This document shows positions 55,036-64,000 of a DNA stretch of 64,000 nucleotides, one piece after another. A model generated the notes under the pieces. That model was not told where the DNA came from and did no database searches. It worked only from the letters and a program-made list of their open reading frames with translations. This DNA comes from Methanobrevibacter sp. (GTDB lineage: Archaea > Methanobacteriota > Methanobacteria > Methanobacteriales > Methanobacteriaceae). How positions within the stretch are numbered: the first letter of the stretch is position 1; each line of letters opens with the position of its first letter. The stretch covers positions 61,326 to 125,325 of the forward strand of contig NZ_JAFQSO010000013.1 in NCBI RefSeq assembly GCF_017409525.1, read 5' to 3'. A program made the position numbers and the translations under genes.

Positions 55036-55300
55036 ATGTATATTTTTATTGTTTGCTTTTTACTATTAGTTGGCTCTTATTTTGTTTATGGCAAACTAAT
55101 TGAACTAAAAGTAGGTATTGATGAAAGCAAACAAACGCCAGCATGGCGTCGATTATATGCATTATCTTGACTTAGATGATTTCTAGTCTAGTTTTTAAAT
55201 ATTGCAGATTTGGAATCTATATTTGGAGTTATTCGGATGCATTGTTGTTATCACAACAATTATTACAACTGCAGTATCTCAAAAGATATGGAAAAAATGA
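55036..55300 (+). pseudogene. Remnant of carbon-starvation protein CstA
   Basis: The frame from ATG 55036 reads MYIFIVCFLLLVGSYFVYGK then LIELKVGIDESKQTPA; a shift leads to GVDYMHYLDLDDF, then LNIADLESIFGVI, then VVITTIITTAVSQKIWKK and a stop. These match, in order, the CstA N-terminal region (YGK, QTPA, DGVDY, FLNIAGLGPIFGAI) and a C-terminal tail. Most of the gene (about 450-600 residues) has been deleted. CstA imports peptides or pyruvate. Confidence 0.7.
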
Positions 55301-55313
55301 ATAAGATGAAAAT

Positions 55314-56774
55314 ATGGTAGAAAAAACACAATGGAAATCCTCATCAGCATTTATCCTTGCAATGATTGGTGCTGCAGTGGGATTAGGCAATATCTGGCGT
55401 TTCAGTTATGTAGTATACTCAAATGGAGGAGGATCATTTTTCATTCCATATCTAATTGCAATAGCCATCATGGGAATACCCTTTTTAATTTTAGAATACG
55501 GCATGGGATTCAGTTTTAAGGACTCTTTTTCAAACACGTTAAAACGTATTAATCCAAAACTTGAATATATCTCCTGGATACTGCTTTTATTTGTTTTTAT
55601 AGTGGTACTCTATTATATGGTAATATTAAGTTGGGATTTAGTGTATTTAGGTTCAAGTTTCACTTTTCAGTGGGGAAGCGATGCTGCATTATACTTTGTT
55701 GACAGTGTTGGTGGAAGTTCCAATTTAAGCGATGCAAGTTTTCTTCTGATTCCGACTACAGTCTGCACATTAATTATGTGGATTACATTATGGTTTGTAT
55801 CCCACAGGGATTTAAATGACGGAATAGGCAAACTTTCAAAAATCTTAATTCCTACCCTTTTTGTCTTTATGGCAATAATTGTAATATACGCCCTAACTCT
55901 TCCAGGTGCTAATATCGGTATCGAGACATTGATAACCCCAGATTGGACAAAATTGCTGGACATTAACATATGGCTTGCGGCGTTTTCCCAAATCATATTC
56001 TCTTTAAGTATGGGAGAAGCCATAGCTTTTACATATGCAAGTTATCTACCTGAAAAATCTAAATTAAATGACAATGTTTTACTGGTAGTGCTTGCAAATT
56101 CCGTATTTGAGATTTTCACCGCCTTTGGTATTTTTTCAATTTTAGGACATATGTCATTTATAACTGGAACGCCAATGGTTCAACTTGTCAGTAAAGGAAC
56201 AGGATTAATATTCATTGTATTTCCAATGATTTTCAATATTATGGGTCTTGCCGGACGCATATTAGCTCCATTATTGTTTATAGCAATATTGTTTGCTGGA
56301 ATTTCATCAGCAGTTGCTATATTTGAACCTATGGTAAGTTCAATTGAAAACAAATTAGACTGGACCCGTAAGAAAACTGTGACTGTTTTATCCGTAATTG
56401 GATGCTTATTATCTTTAATATTTACAACAGGCATCAGCAGTTATCTTGTTGGCGTTGTTGACGTATTTGTTAATGAATTTGGAGTTTTACTGTTAATCGC
56501 AATTCAATGTATCATTTTCACATGGATATATGATGTGGATTCGCTGATACCAATATTAAACGAAAACAGCAGATTTAAAGTTGGAAAGACCTGGAAATTC
56601 ATCATTAAATATGTTTTACCATTTGTCTTGATTATCATGTGGTTAATCGGAATTATTCATTTATTCGAAGATGCAGATTCCTTTGAAATTACAGTAGACA
56701 TAATTATAATGGCCGTTGTTCTTGTATTCGGCGTAATTTTTACAAAAATTAAACCTAAAGGAGAACTAAAATGA
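55314..56774 (+). CDS. NSS-family sodium-dependent amino-acid-type symporter (first of pair)
   Basis: 486 residues, 11-12 membrane helices. SNF/LeuT-fold signature AMIGAAVGLGNIWRFSYVVY near residues 16-35, with GGGSFFIPYLIAI next and LEYGMGFSF. FSLSMGEAIAFTYASYLPE near residues 228-246 matches helix 6 Na/substrate region. Imports an amino acid or related osmolyte with sodium. Overlaps the next gene by 4 bp (ATGA). Confidence 0.94.
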   Translation: MVEKTQWKSSSAFILAMIGAAVGLGNIWRFSYVVYSNGGGSFFIPYLIAIAIMGIPFLILEYGMGFSFKDSFSNTLKRINPKLEYISWILLLFVFIVVLYYMVILSWDLVYLGSSFTFQWGSDAALYFVDSVGGSSNLSDASFLLIPTTVCTLIMWITLWFVSHRDLNDGIGKLSKILIPTLFVFMAIIVIYALTLPGANIGIETLITPDWTKLLDINIWLAAFSQIIFSLSMGEAIAFTYASYLPEKSKLNDNVLLVVLANSVFEIFTAFGIFSILGHMSFITGTPMVQLVSKGTGLIFIVFPMIFNIMGLAGRILAPLLFIAILFAGISSAVAIFEPMVSSIENKLDWTRKKTVTVLSVIGCLLSLIFTTGISSYLVGVVDVFVNEFGVLLLIAIQCIIFTWIYDVDSLIPILNENSRFKVGKTWKFIIKYVLPFVLIIMWLIGIIHLFEDADSFEITVDIIIMAVVLVFGVIFTKIKPKGELK

Positions 56775-58225
56775 ATCAGAATTCACAATGGGGTTCGGTA
56801 TTCACTTTCATTCTTGCAATGATTGGCCTTACAATTGGAATAGGAAACATCTGGCGTTTCAGCTATGTGTTGTATTCCAATGGAGGAGGCTCATTTTTCA
56901 TACCTTACGTAATTGCAATTTTAGTCATGGGAATTCCATTTCTGATCTTAGAGTATGGACTTGGGTTTAGCTTTAAGAAGAGTTTTTCTAATTTAATGCA
57001 TAGCATTCGTCCGGAATTTGAAATCATTGCATGGATGTTGGTTCTATTCGTATTTATCGTTGTTATTTATTACATGATTATCTTAGGGTGGGATTTTGCA
57101 TATTTCTTAAACAGTTTTACTTTCGGATGGGGAAATGACCCATCATCCTTTTTTACAAGTTATGTCGGAGGAAGCTCAAACTTAGCGTCCGCCGCCACAA
57201 TAATATTCCCTACCTTGATTTGCACATTAATGTTATGGATAATCTTTTGGGTAGTCTCCATTAGAGGAGTGGATAAAGGGATTGGCAGGATATCAACCGT
57301 CCTGATTCCAATATTATTTACAATCATGATATTGATCTTTGTTTATGCGTTCACATTGCCCGGATTCAATACTGGAATAAATACATTACTCACTCCGGAC
57401 TGGTCGGCACTTTTCAATATTAATGTTTGGCTTGCGGCATTTGGGCAAACTATATTCTCTTTAAGCATCGGTCAGGCCATGGTATATACATATGCAAGCT
57501 ACCTGCCCAAAAATTCAAAGCTGGTTGACGAAGTATTGTTTGTAGTCATTGCAAACTCATTATATGAGATTTTCATAGCTTTCGGAGTATTTTCAATACT
57601 CGGATACATGTCATTAACATCATCAATACCTATGAATGAACTAATCAGTGAAGGCACTAGCCTAATATTTATCATATTTCCACAAATATTCAATGCAATG
57701 GGGCCAATTGGACATGTTATCGCCCCATTATTATTCATATCAATATTATTTGCTGGATTTACTTCTTCTTTTGCACTATTTGAACCTTTACTTTCATCAT
57801 TGTGCGATAAATTTGGATGGAGCAGAAAAAAAGGAGTTACAATCCTTACAATGGTTGCATGCATAGGTACTGTCATTTATTCTACAGGAATCAGCAGCTA
57901 TTTAGTGGAAATCGTGGACGAATTTGTAAATAATTTCGGAATATTGATTCTTATAGGCATCCAGGCAATAATATTCGGATGGTTTTATGGAGTTGAAAAG
58001 GTCATGCCTTCGCTTAATGAATTTTCAACCTTTAAAGTTGGAAAGACCTGGATTTTCACACTAAAATATTTATTGCCTGTTCTTTTAATTGGAATTTGGG
58101 TATTTGGACTCGTAAAATTATTCAATGATGCAAACTCACTTAAAATAACAGTTGATATAATTATCACAATTATTGTTGTTGGACTTTCAGTGCTATTTAC
58201 TAAAAGGAACAGTAAAAACACATGA
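56771..58225 (+). CDS. NSS-family sodium-dependent symporter (second of pair)
   Basis: 484 residues, paralogue of the gene before it: AMIGLTIGIGNIWRFSYVLY, GGGSFFIPYVIAI, FSLSIGQAMVYTYASYLPK. Note TIGIGN instead of AVGLGN in the sodium-site helix. Start overlaps the upstream stop, so the pair is coupled and could act together or have different substrates. Confidence 0.94.
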   Translation: MNQNSQWGSVFTFILAMIGLTIGIGNIWRFSYVLYSNGGGSFFIPYVIAILVMGIPFLILEYGLGFSFKKSFSNLMHSIRPEFEIIAWMLVLFVFIVVIYYMIILGWDFAYFLNSFTFGWGNDPSSFFTSYVGGSSNLASAATIIFPTLICTLMLWIIFWVVSIRGVDKGIGRISTVLIPILFTIMILIFVYAFTLPGFNTGINTLLTPDWSALFNINVWLAAFGQTIFSLSIGQAMVYTYASYLPKNSKLVDEVLFVVIANSLYEIFIAFGVFSILGYMSLTSSIPMNELISEGTSLIFIIFPQIFNAMGPIGHVIAPLLFISILFAGFTSSFALFEPLLSSLCDKFGWSRKKGVTILTMVACIGTVIYSTGISSYLVEIVDEFVNNFGILILIGIQAIIFGWFYGVEKVMPSLNEFSTFKVGKTWIFTLKYLLPVLLIGIWVFGLVKLFNDANSLKITVDIIITIIVVGLSVLFTKRNSKNT

Positions 58226-58269
58226 TTTAAGAACAAAATTTATTACTCTAAAATGAAGCATTTAATCAA

Positions 58270-58401
58270 ATGGATAAAATCGATGAAAACATTGACCTTG
58301 TCGCTAAAATTACTGCATCAATGGATTCTGATAAAAAAATTGAACTAATGGAGAAAACATATGGGGATTCTGAAAAGACCCCTGAAATGAAAATCCAATA
58401 G
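58270..58401 (+). CDS. Possible 43-residue small protein
   Basis: Frame from ATG 58270 reads MDKIDENIDLVAKITASMDS, DKKIELMEKTYGDSEKTPEM, KIQ. Charged, helix-like and coding-like in composition, but with no clear ribosome site; could be the tail of a lost gene. The rest of the 58226-58791 spacer has nothing recognisable. Confidence 0.35.
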   Translation: MDKIDENIDLVAKITASMDSDKKIELMEKTYGDSEKTPEMKIQ

Positions 58402-58791
58402 GTTAAACACAAAGTTAGTTGGGGAAGATATTTCTTTAAATTTTAATACCTCATTTATTAACTTAAATTTGATAATTAACATGTAAAACCTAAATCATAT
58501 ACTTCCCCTATAATAATCAGAATATGTTCTCTAATCTTAAAAATAAACTCACCGACGATAAAAGATTCTGATATTATTTTCAATATTGTTTATTTTTAAT
58601 ATCGCATTTTGTAACATTCATAACTAAGCTAGAAAGCAATATTCCTGACATTATTAAAACACTTCGGAAGTTTCCGTAATTCCTCCTTACTTTCAAAAAA
58701 ATAGAAAAAATTTATAGCTATGAAGAATATACAAATTAATAGAATTCAAAATTTATGATATTTTTGGATTCTAAAATTTAATGCGATTTTT

Positions 58792-58863
58792 AGTCCTATG
58801 GTGTAATGGCAATCATACGAGTCTCTGGAACTTGTGACTCCGGTTCGACTCCGGATAGGACTA
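58792..58863 (+). tRNA. tRNA-Gln (CTG)
   Basis: Perfect acceptor stem AGTCCTA/TAGGACT, D arm TGGTGTAATGGCAA, anticodon stem CGAGT/ACTTG with loop CTCTGGA (anticodon CTG, T33 present), T arm CCGGTTCGACTCCGG, discriminator A. CCA not encoded. A1-T72 pair is usual for archaeal tRNA-Gln. Confidence 0.92.
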
Positions 58864-59032
58864 CTTCCTTTATTTTTTTTTGGTGGAAATCTTTTTAGTA
58901 ATGACTTTCAAACATTCGTTTTGAAATATTCCGCGAATATATCTCTGCATAAAATTTAAAAATAATTTTATATTATATAATAATATTGCACTCCATTGAG
59001 GGAGATTTCAAGGCTTAAAAGGAAGATAAGAC

Positions 59033-60160
59033 ATGACTAGGAAAATTACTTTGAGTTTATTTTTAATGGCTTTCTCATTGTCAACATTTTTAAGTATTGC
59101 TGGCATAATTCCCCTAATTTCAGGGCATTTTAACGTTCCAATAACTATGGCGAGTCTATTTGTCGCTTTATTTGCATTGATATTAAGTGTTACTGGTTTA
59201 TTTCTACCGTCTTATTTTTCCAAATATGAAAGAAAGAGATTTTTCACTGTTTGTTTGTCAGTTTTCATATTAAGCAGTTTCCTACAGATTTTCATCGACA
59301 ATTTTTATCTTGCTTTATTCATTAGGTTATTGCCTGCATTCTTCTATTCATCAGCAATCAGTATTGCTTTAACAATAATGGGAGAATTAGACCCAGATAA
59401 TGTGAATAAAATTGTTTTAGGTGTCTCTGCAGGTTCTATACTAGGATTGTCAATATCCACCCAAGTCGGTGTGACCTTCGGATATCCCTTTGTAAACGTA
59501 TGGCTATTTTTGGTTAATGTTTTGGCTTTGGTTGGAATTTGCTTATTGTTTCCTAAAATGGAAGGCCACCCAAGCAATCCAATTAAAAACTTCGGTTTTG
59601 CAAAAGAAAAACGTTTTATAGTATCTTTACTTTTCACCATATTTATTGGAGTTGCAATAAGTATGATCTATAATTATTTTTCCGTCGTATTGTCAGTTCT
59701 GACTAAGGTTCCCGTTGACTCCATATCAACATTTTTATTCGCAAATGGCATAGCGGCTGTTTTTGGAACAAGCCTCTTTGGATATTTCATTGGCAAAAGG
59801 AATAATCTTCCAATTGCAATTTATCCCATCGTTTTTGCAATCATTGTTATTTTGTTAGGCCTTGGAATCGAAGTGCCTGGTTATACATTCGTATTATTAA
59901 TCATTTTCGGCCTGCTGGACGGTTCAATGCATACAATTTCCCAATATTGGCTGAGTTCATCAATAAGGGAAGCGCCGGAATTTGCAAATGGAGCATACCT
60001 ATTCATCAACAACATGAACAGAGCCATTGGAATATTTATTGGTGGAATCTTTGTTGATTCAGGATCAGGGCTTTTGCTGCTCATCACATCAGTGACATGT
60101 TTCATTTTAGCATGTCCGACAGCATTATACAGAATTAGGAAATTTCCGAATTTGAAATGA
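59033..60160 (+). CDS. MFS transporter (12-helix)
   Basis: 375 residues, AAAAGGAAGA before the ATG. Twelve membrane segments; LFVALFALILSVTGLFLPSY and motif-A-like SKYERKRFFTVCL in the helix 2-3 loop. GVSAGSILGLSISTQVGVTF in helix 5 resembles drug/H+ antiporters of the AraJ/YdhP type. Substrate unknown. Confidence 0.85.
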   Translation: MTRKITLSLFLMAFSLSTFLSIAGIIPLISGHFNVPITMASLFVALFALILSVTGLFLPSYFSKYERKRFFTVCLSVFILSSFLQIFIDNFYLALFIRLLPAFFYSSAISIALTIMGELDPDNVNKIVLGVSAGSILGLSISTQVGVTFGYPFVNVWLFLVNVLALVGICLLFPKMEGHPSNPIKNFGFAKEKRFIVSLLFTIFIGVAISMIYNYFSVVLSVLTKVPVDSISTFLFANGIAAVFGTSLFGYFIGKRNNLPIAIYPIVFAIIVILLGLGIEVPGYTFVLLIIFGLLDGSMHTISQYWLSSSIREAPEFANGAYLFINNMNRAIGIFIGGIFVDSGSGLLLLITSVTCFILACPTALYRIRKFPNLK

Positions 60161-60222
60161 AAAAAAGAATGATAAATGTAAATGGAGCCATGTGTAATTA
60201 ATAGCTACTATTTTTCTATTAA

Positions 60223-60245
60223 GTTTTTGTGCATGCAACAAAAAC
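60223..60245. terminator. Inverted repeat after MFS gene
   Basis: GTTTTTGT-GCATGCA-ACAAAAAC, perfect 8-bp arms, 62 bp after the stop codon and about 60 bp before tRNA-Lys. Terminator or promoter-proximal operator; undecided. Confidence 0.35.
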
Positions 60246-60307
60246 AAAATAGTTAAATATGGTAAATGATAAAGTTAATGTTAAATTTTTATAAAAATTT
60301 TTCAATG

Positions 60308-60381
<74 letters not shown>

Positions 60382-60509
60382 TTTCTTATTTTTACAAAAC
60401 TTCGGTTTAATGAATTAAAATAATAGATATAAATATTTTGTTAAATATACTATTCATATTTGTCACTAAAGTAATTTTGGTGATAATTAATTATACTGGT
60501 GGAAAAAGC

Positions 60510-60794
60510 ATGTTAGAAGAATATTTACCATTCATGTGGTTAATAATTTTTGGAAATATTGAAAACCTGATTTTGTCTTCACAGGGTGTCGTTAAGGGAG
60601 TGGACCCTAAAGTATTGGGCGGTTTGAGTATAATCATTGTGATAATCTGGCAGGTGATAGGTGTTATTTTGACTGATGCCGCAATGCAATATTCAAATGT
60701 CATTAACTTCATCGGAGGACTTGCAATATTCATATTAGGTATTCAGGCAGTTTATGGAGCAGTGAAAAACATCAAAGCAAAAGGTGGTGCATAA
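60510..60794 (+). CDS. Small membrane protein, first half of a paralogous pair
   Basis: 94 residues from ATG 60510 with GGTGG upstream; an earlier frame start adds a hydrophobic tail and is not favoured. Three membrane segments. WLIIFGNIENLILSSQG near residues 9-25 and NFIGGLAIFILGIQAVYGAV near 66-85 align with the next gene. The pair resembles the two halves of an internally duplicated transporter (LysE/TerC/MntP/UPF0016-like), here on separate genes. Function unknown. Confidence 0.78.
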   Translation: MLEEYLPFMWLIIFGNIENLILSSQGVVKGVDPKVLGGLSIIIVIIWQVIGVILTDAAMQYSNVINFIGGLAIFILGIQAVYGAVKNIKAKGGA

Positions 60795-60796
60795 TC

Positions 60797-61069
60797 ATGG
60801 TTGACTTAAAAGATTACGCTCAATTCTCCACTTTGCTCATTTTTGGAAACATTGAAAACCTGATTCTGGCGTCACAAGGTGCCACAGCTCATGTGAATCC
60901 ATATATCCTTCTGCTGTTAAGCTTAATTGCTGTTGTAATATGGCTTTTAATAGGAACATATGGAACTAAAATGGCTATTAAATATGCTGACTACATCGAA
61001 ATAGTTGGTGGAGTGGCTATTATCCTTTTAGGTATTGAATCAATGCTTGAAGGCATGGGAATAATTTAA
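60797..61069 (+). CDS. Small membrane protein, second half of a paralogous pair
   Basis: 90 residues, starting 2 bp after its partner. STLLIFGNIENLILASQGAT and EIVGGVAIILLGIESMLEGM repeat the partner's segments; shared core is FGNIENLIL-x-SQG. Expected to form a heterodimer with it. Strongly coupled translation. Confidence 0.78.
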   Translation: MVDLKDYAQFSTLLIFGNIENLILASQGATAHVNPYILLLLSLIAVVIWLLIGTYGTKMAIKYADYIEIVGGVAIILLGIESMLEGMGII

Positions 61070-61135
61070 TCAAATAAATTTAAATAATTATAAATATAAA
61101 TTTACAAAATGATTAATATTGGAGGATTAAAAAAT

Positions 61136-62661
61136 ATGAATGAAACAATTAAGGAACACTCTTGGATTCCTTACTTCTTGTTTGCTTTGCTTCTTTTATT
61201 ATAGCTTTGGATACTACATTCATGAACGTTAGTATTTCTTCAGTTGTTGCTGATTTGAATACTGATGTGAGCACCATTCAATCAATTTCATCATTTTATA
61301 CTCTCATCACTGCTGCGTTCATGCTCTTAAGTACCAAGCTTCAGGACATAGTTGGTAAAAAGAAACTGTTCTTAATCGGTGCTGCGCTTTATGGTGTCGG
61401 TACCTTGACTGCGGCATTAAGTCAGAACACTTTAATGTTATTTGCAGGATGGGCAGTGCTTGAAGGTCTTGGTGGAGCATTAATGACACCTATCGCCGTT
61501 TCCATAATAAGCGGAACTTATCATGGTGACAAACGTACCTTTGCTCTGGCAATTGAGAGTGCGCTGGTTGCAATTGCTGCCGCTATCGGCCCTCTTTTCG
61601 GTGGGGTTGTGACAACATATTTCACTTGGAGATTAGGATTTGCTGTGGAATTTGTAATCGTTCTGATTATTTTTGCACTGCAGAGCAAAATACCTTATTT
61701 CGAAGCGACAGGATCCAAAAGCGAATTGGACATTACAGGCGCCATAGTTTCATTTGTAGGTCTTGTTCTGTTCGTTATCGGTATTTTGATGCTGACTGAT
61801 GATACCACTTTCAGCATATCTGCAATGATTGTTGGCCTAATTGTCCTGGCAGTCTTTGCATTGTTTGAAATCAAAAGGAAAAGAAAAGGCAACGTGCCGT
61901 TGCTTGATGTTGAATTATTAAAAGACAGAAATTTGCGTGTCGGTACTGCAATTAGGCTATTGGTTAATCTTGCAATGGGCGGAACATTGTTTGCGGTTTC
62001 CGTGTATCTGCAAAGCGTATTGGCCTTATCTGCATTCAATACAGGTTTGACTTTGCTTCCGATGACTTTAGGTTTGCTTCTCTTTGCAGTGGCGGCCCCA
62101 AGATTATCCGCAAAGCTGAATCACAAGTTACTCATGTCAATAGGATGTATAGTAACAATCATCGGATGTCTTATTTTAAGCAAGCAGTTTACAATGGATA
62201 CAACAATGCTGGATTTAATGCCGGGAATGTTCGTATTGGGCGCAGGACTTGGTTTTGTAATGGCTTTAGGCGTGGACATTGCATTGAGCAATATTTCTGA
62301 AGAAGGTCAGAATAACGCTTCAGGTATTGTTACAACCGGTCAGACATTAGGTCAGTCAATGGGTACAGCGATTATAGGGGTAATTCTAATTCTTGGTGCT
62401 ATTGGAGGCATTAATGATGCAGTCGATACCTATGCACCGGAATATTCATCAGATGATGCATACCATCAAGGCGTCTATGATTACTTCCAATCAATAGGCA
62501 GTATAAACGATGTTAAAGCAGAGAACAGCACTGTTCAGAGTATTGTAAATACTATCGTTAAGGATTCTATGGAATTCGTAATGTATGTAACGGCCGCCCT
62601 GATGGCAGCCATTTTTGTTCTGACATTGCGGCTGACGGACAAAAAAATTAAAAAACCATGA
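61136..62661 (+). CDS. MFS drug exporter (DHA2/EmrB-type) with frameshift near N-terminus
   Basis: GGAGG at 61121 serves an ATG at 61136 that reads MNETIKEHSWIPYFLFALLL and stops. The main frame, open from TTG 61162, gives LLLVCFASFIIALDTTFMNV and the rest of a 14-helix DHA2 transporter (about 499 residues; motif C-like region VAIAAAIGPLFGGVVTTYF). One extra T in CCTTAC at about 61170 would join the two as SWIPLLLVCFASF. Otherwise a TTG start with no ribosome site would be needed. Exports drugs with proton exchange if functional. Confidence 0.8.
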
Positions 62662-62692
62662 GAGTTTATCTCTCATCCCCTTCTTTTTTTAA
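62658..62692 (+). terminator. Terminator after DHA2 MFS gene
   Basis: ATGAGAG-TTTAT-CTCTCAT followed by CCCCTTCTTTTTTT. The stop codon lies inside the left arm. Confidence 0.75.
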
Positions 62693-62849
62693 TGTTTGAT
62701 ATTAGATTTTTTATAAGAGCTGTAAATTCAATTCTTTCTTCAAACTAGGCTATAATTTGAAAAAGTTTATCATTAAAATAATAATAAAAAAAGATAGATG
62801 AAACTTTTCATCTATAACTTGTAACCATATTCAGTTTGTTCGACACTGA

Positions 62850-63230
62850 TTACTTTGCCGTTACCGTTACGTTACCCTCATAAGTGCAACCCAAGTATTT
62901 GCCGTCACCTTCAAATGCGAATCCGCTGTAACAATTACCCTCACCGGCATCAGGAAGATATTCTGCATTGCTAATCGTGAATTCACCGTTCTCATCAGTC
63001 ATTACCTCTATCACTGTACCATCAGGTTTATGGCAAGTAACTGTTTTATTGGCTACACCCTGACCGTATGAATCCATCAACATCCCTGAAAAGGACCCGT
63101 TTTCAACTACTTGAGTTTCATTGACTATAATGAAAGTAGCAACATCATTATTGTATTGATATAGAAAAACACCAATGCAGACAACGAAAGCTAAAAGCAA
63201 AGCTATCAACATATAACTTTTTCTTTCCAT
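62850..63230 (-). CDS. Small exported protein with carboxypeptidase-regulatory/Ig-like domain
   Basis: 126 residues. N-terminal membrane helix (MERKSYMLIALLLAFVVCIG), then a beta-rich domain with ENGSFSGMLMDSYGQGVANK and TVTCHKPDGTVIEVMTDENG, as in Big_1/CarboxypepD_reg repeats. Two further Cys residues (NCYSGF; GCTYEG) could form a disulfide. Anchored outside the cell; role unknown. Confidence 0.75.
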   Translation of the reverse strand: MERKSYMLIALLLAFVVCIGVFLYQYNNDVATFIIVNETQVVENGSFSGMLMDSYGQGVANKTVTCHKPDGTVIEVMTDENGEFTISNAEYLPDAGEGNCYSGFAFEGDGKYLGCTYEGNVTVTAK

Positions 63231-63272
63231 TCAATCACCTTACTACTATATTGGAGTAAATCTAAAATAAAG

Positions 63273-63859
63273 TTAACTTTTTTGATTGAATTTACTTTGA
63301 ACTTTTTCGCTTTCAAGTTCCCGAATGGCTCCGCGTGCAACCCATTTGCTTGCCTTATTATCCATATCAAGAATTTCATAAGCAAGTCCGATTGCTTTTT
63401 TGTTATTTTCAGCATTAGATTTGCCTATTTGCCTTAACGCCCAAATAACAGCTTTCTTAACAAAATTTCTATTGTCTTTTGAACCTTCTTTAATTATTCC
63501 AAAATACTTATCAAAACTAGAATCTTTGCTGTGAACGGCCATAACTGCAATTAAGCTAAAAGCTGTTCTCTTAACAAATTCCTTATCTGATTCACACCAG
63601 ATGAAAATATTATCAATGGCTTCTGGAATGAATCTGAAAAGATTAATGCAAGCCTGATTAACCAAATCCCATGAATAGAATGCATTGACCCATTCATTTA
63701 GTTGATTTGAATCAACCTTTTCATTCTCTTCAACCATTGTTGCTAAAAGATAGGTTTCATGATAACCCCAATCCCAAAGCTTTAATGTCAATTCGTGATT
63801 TTTACCGCATTTTTTCCCATTTTTCTGATTTGCAGCAATCTAAGCCCATAACTTTTAAC
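63273..63859 (-). pseudogene. Truncated and frameshifted DNA alkylation repair (AlkD-like) gene
   Basis: Main part reads LTLKLWDWGYHETYLLATMV, WVNAFYSWDLVNQACINLFR, FVKKAVIWALRQIGKSNAEN, the HEAT-like repeats of AlkD/AlkC glycosylases (excise N3/N7-alkylpurines). The stretch upstream reads YGLRLLQIRKMGK; one extra A in the run at 63810-63815 gives KKCGKNHELTLKLW and joins the two. The first about 40-50 residues are replaced by the end of an IS200/IS605-type element. Confidence 0.75.
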
Positions 63860-64000
63860 TTGAACCACCTCACCTTATGAAGGCGAGGATTCCTAGATTT
63901 TTCTTCACTTAATGGGACAATTAAGTATTTTTCTAGGCAAACCCCGATGAACCAGCGGTTTAACAATTAATTAAAATCAATACTATTTTTAATTTATTGA
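63838..64000 (-). mobile_element. Right end of probable IS200/IS605-family insertion
   Basis: From about 63865 to the window edge the sequence departs from the alkylation-repair gene and carries the hairpin-rich end of an IS605-type element. No transposase coding is visible within the window. The element boundary is inferred from loss of the gene frame and hairpins. Confidence 0.5.
63866..63945 (-). ncRNA. 3' end of an IS200/IS605-type element (omega-RNA-like)
   Basis: Minus-strand sequence begins GGTTCATCGGGGTTTGCC, then a nested stem: CCTAGA (63932-63937) pairs with TCTAGG (63892-63897) around ACTTAAT-TGTCCC-ATTAAGT (63907-63926). A terminal hairpin follows, CCTCGCCT/AGGTGAGG (63868-63888), then GGTTCAAG at the junction with the alkylation-repair gene. 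This is the layout of TnpB-associated right ends whose transcript guides TnpB. Any tnpB would lie beyond 64000. Confidence 0.6.

Noticed and set aside
60161..60222. Sixth copy of the micro-ORF cassette, suggested by TAATTAATAGCTAC
   Set aside because: Only about 12 bases match; no TATA/ribosome-site/ATG arrangement follows.

Overview
The window looks like the chromosome of a low-GC methanogenic archaeon of the order Methanobacteriales, most likely Methanobrevibacter or a close relative. The evidence is an F420 biosynthesis gene (CofC), sn-glycerol-1-phosphate dehydrogenase for archaeal lipids, archaeal-type ProS and PheT, UPF0179 and DUF134 proteins, TATA-box promoters, and very long beta-helix adhesin-like proteins with Asn/Thr-rich repeats. 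The genus is an inference; no rRNA is present.

Layout. 1-9.8 kb is a signalling cluster: a GH3-type adenylating enzyme running into the start of a kinase-like ATPase domain (cut by the window edge), a STAS protein, a MATE transporter fused to an anti-sigma-type ATPase domain, and a PAS/HisKA_2 kinase on the minus strand, facing two membrane-anchored SpoIIE/PP2C phosphatases on the plus strand. Together these are the parts of a partner-switching circuit. 10-29.8 kb is mostly housekeeping (ValS, PheT, YjbQ, RpiA, UPF0179, glycerol-1-phosphate dehydrogenase, ProS, CofC, ThiD, CAAX-type protease), interrupted by two divergently transcribed surface proteins of 583 and 1452 aa. 29.8-37 kb is a redox and stress island: carboxymuconolactone decarboxylase-like protein, aldo/keto reductase, SDR, MarR regulators, iron-sulfur flavoprotein, EFR1 ferredoxin, metallo-beta-lactamase-fold protein and ferritin-like protein. 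37-49 kb is accessory: a zeta-type toxin/antitoxin pair, MFS, GNAT, a DUF134 operon, an acyltransferase, a DUF4143-type ATPase, a GNAT/SAP protein, and several decayed genes. 49-54 kb has an SsuABC/TauABC-like ABC transporter and a second copy of the MarR-ferritin-MBL operon. 54-64 kb is dominated by transporters (SMR, two NSS symporters in tandem, two MFS proteins, a pair of tiny paralogous membrane proteins), two tRNAs, and ends in an alkylation-repair gene truncated by the end of an IS200/IS605-type element.

The most unusual signal is a dispersed ~150-bp cassette present five times between 33.9 and 48.5 kb, always read on the minus strand. It has a TATA box, a Shine-Dalgarno site, a micro-ORF starting M-(K/N)-(T/V)-H-(A/V)-I-V-V of 8 to 23 residues, and a pyrimidine-rich T-run ending. 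Its promoter/leader half is identical over 59 bp to the promoter of the carboxymuconolactone decarboxylase-like gene at 30.2 kb. The cassettes have the layout of a family of micro-peptide or small-RNA genes, and I do not recognise them.

Gene decay is frequent: remnants of a maltose-acetyltransferase-like gene, an acyltransferase, a cstA carbon-starvation gene and a transposase. Three otherwise intact-looking genes (ferredoxin, DHA2-type MFS, AlkD-like) each carry a frameshift explained by one missing base in a T or A run. These three should be checked against raw reads before being accepted as mutations.
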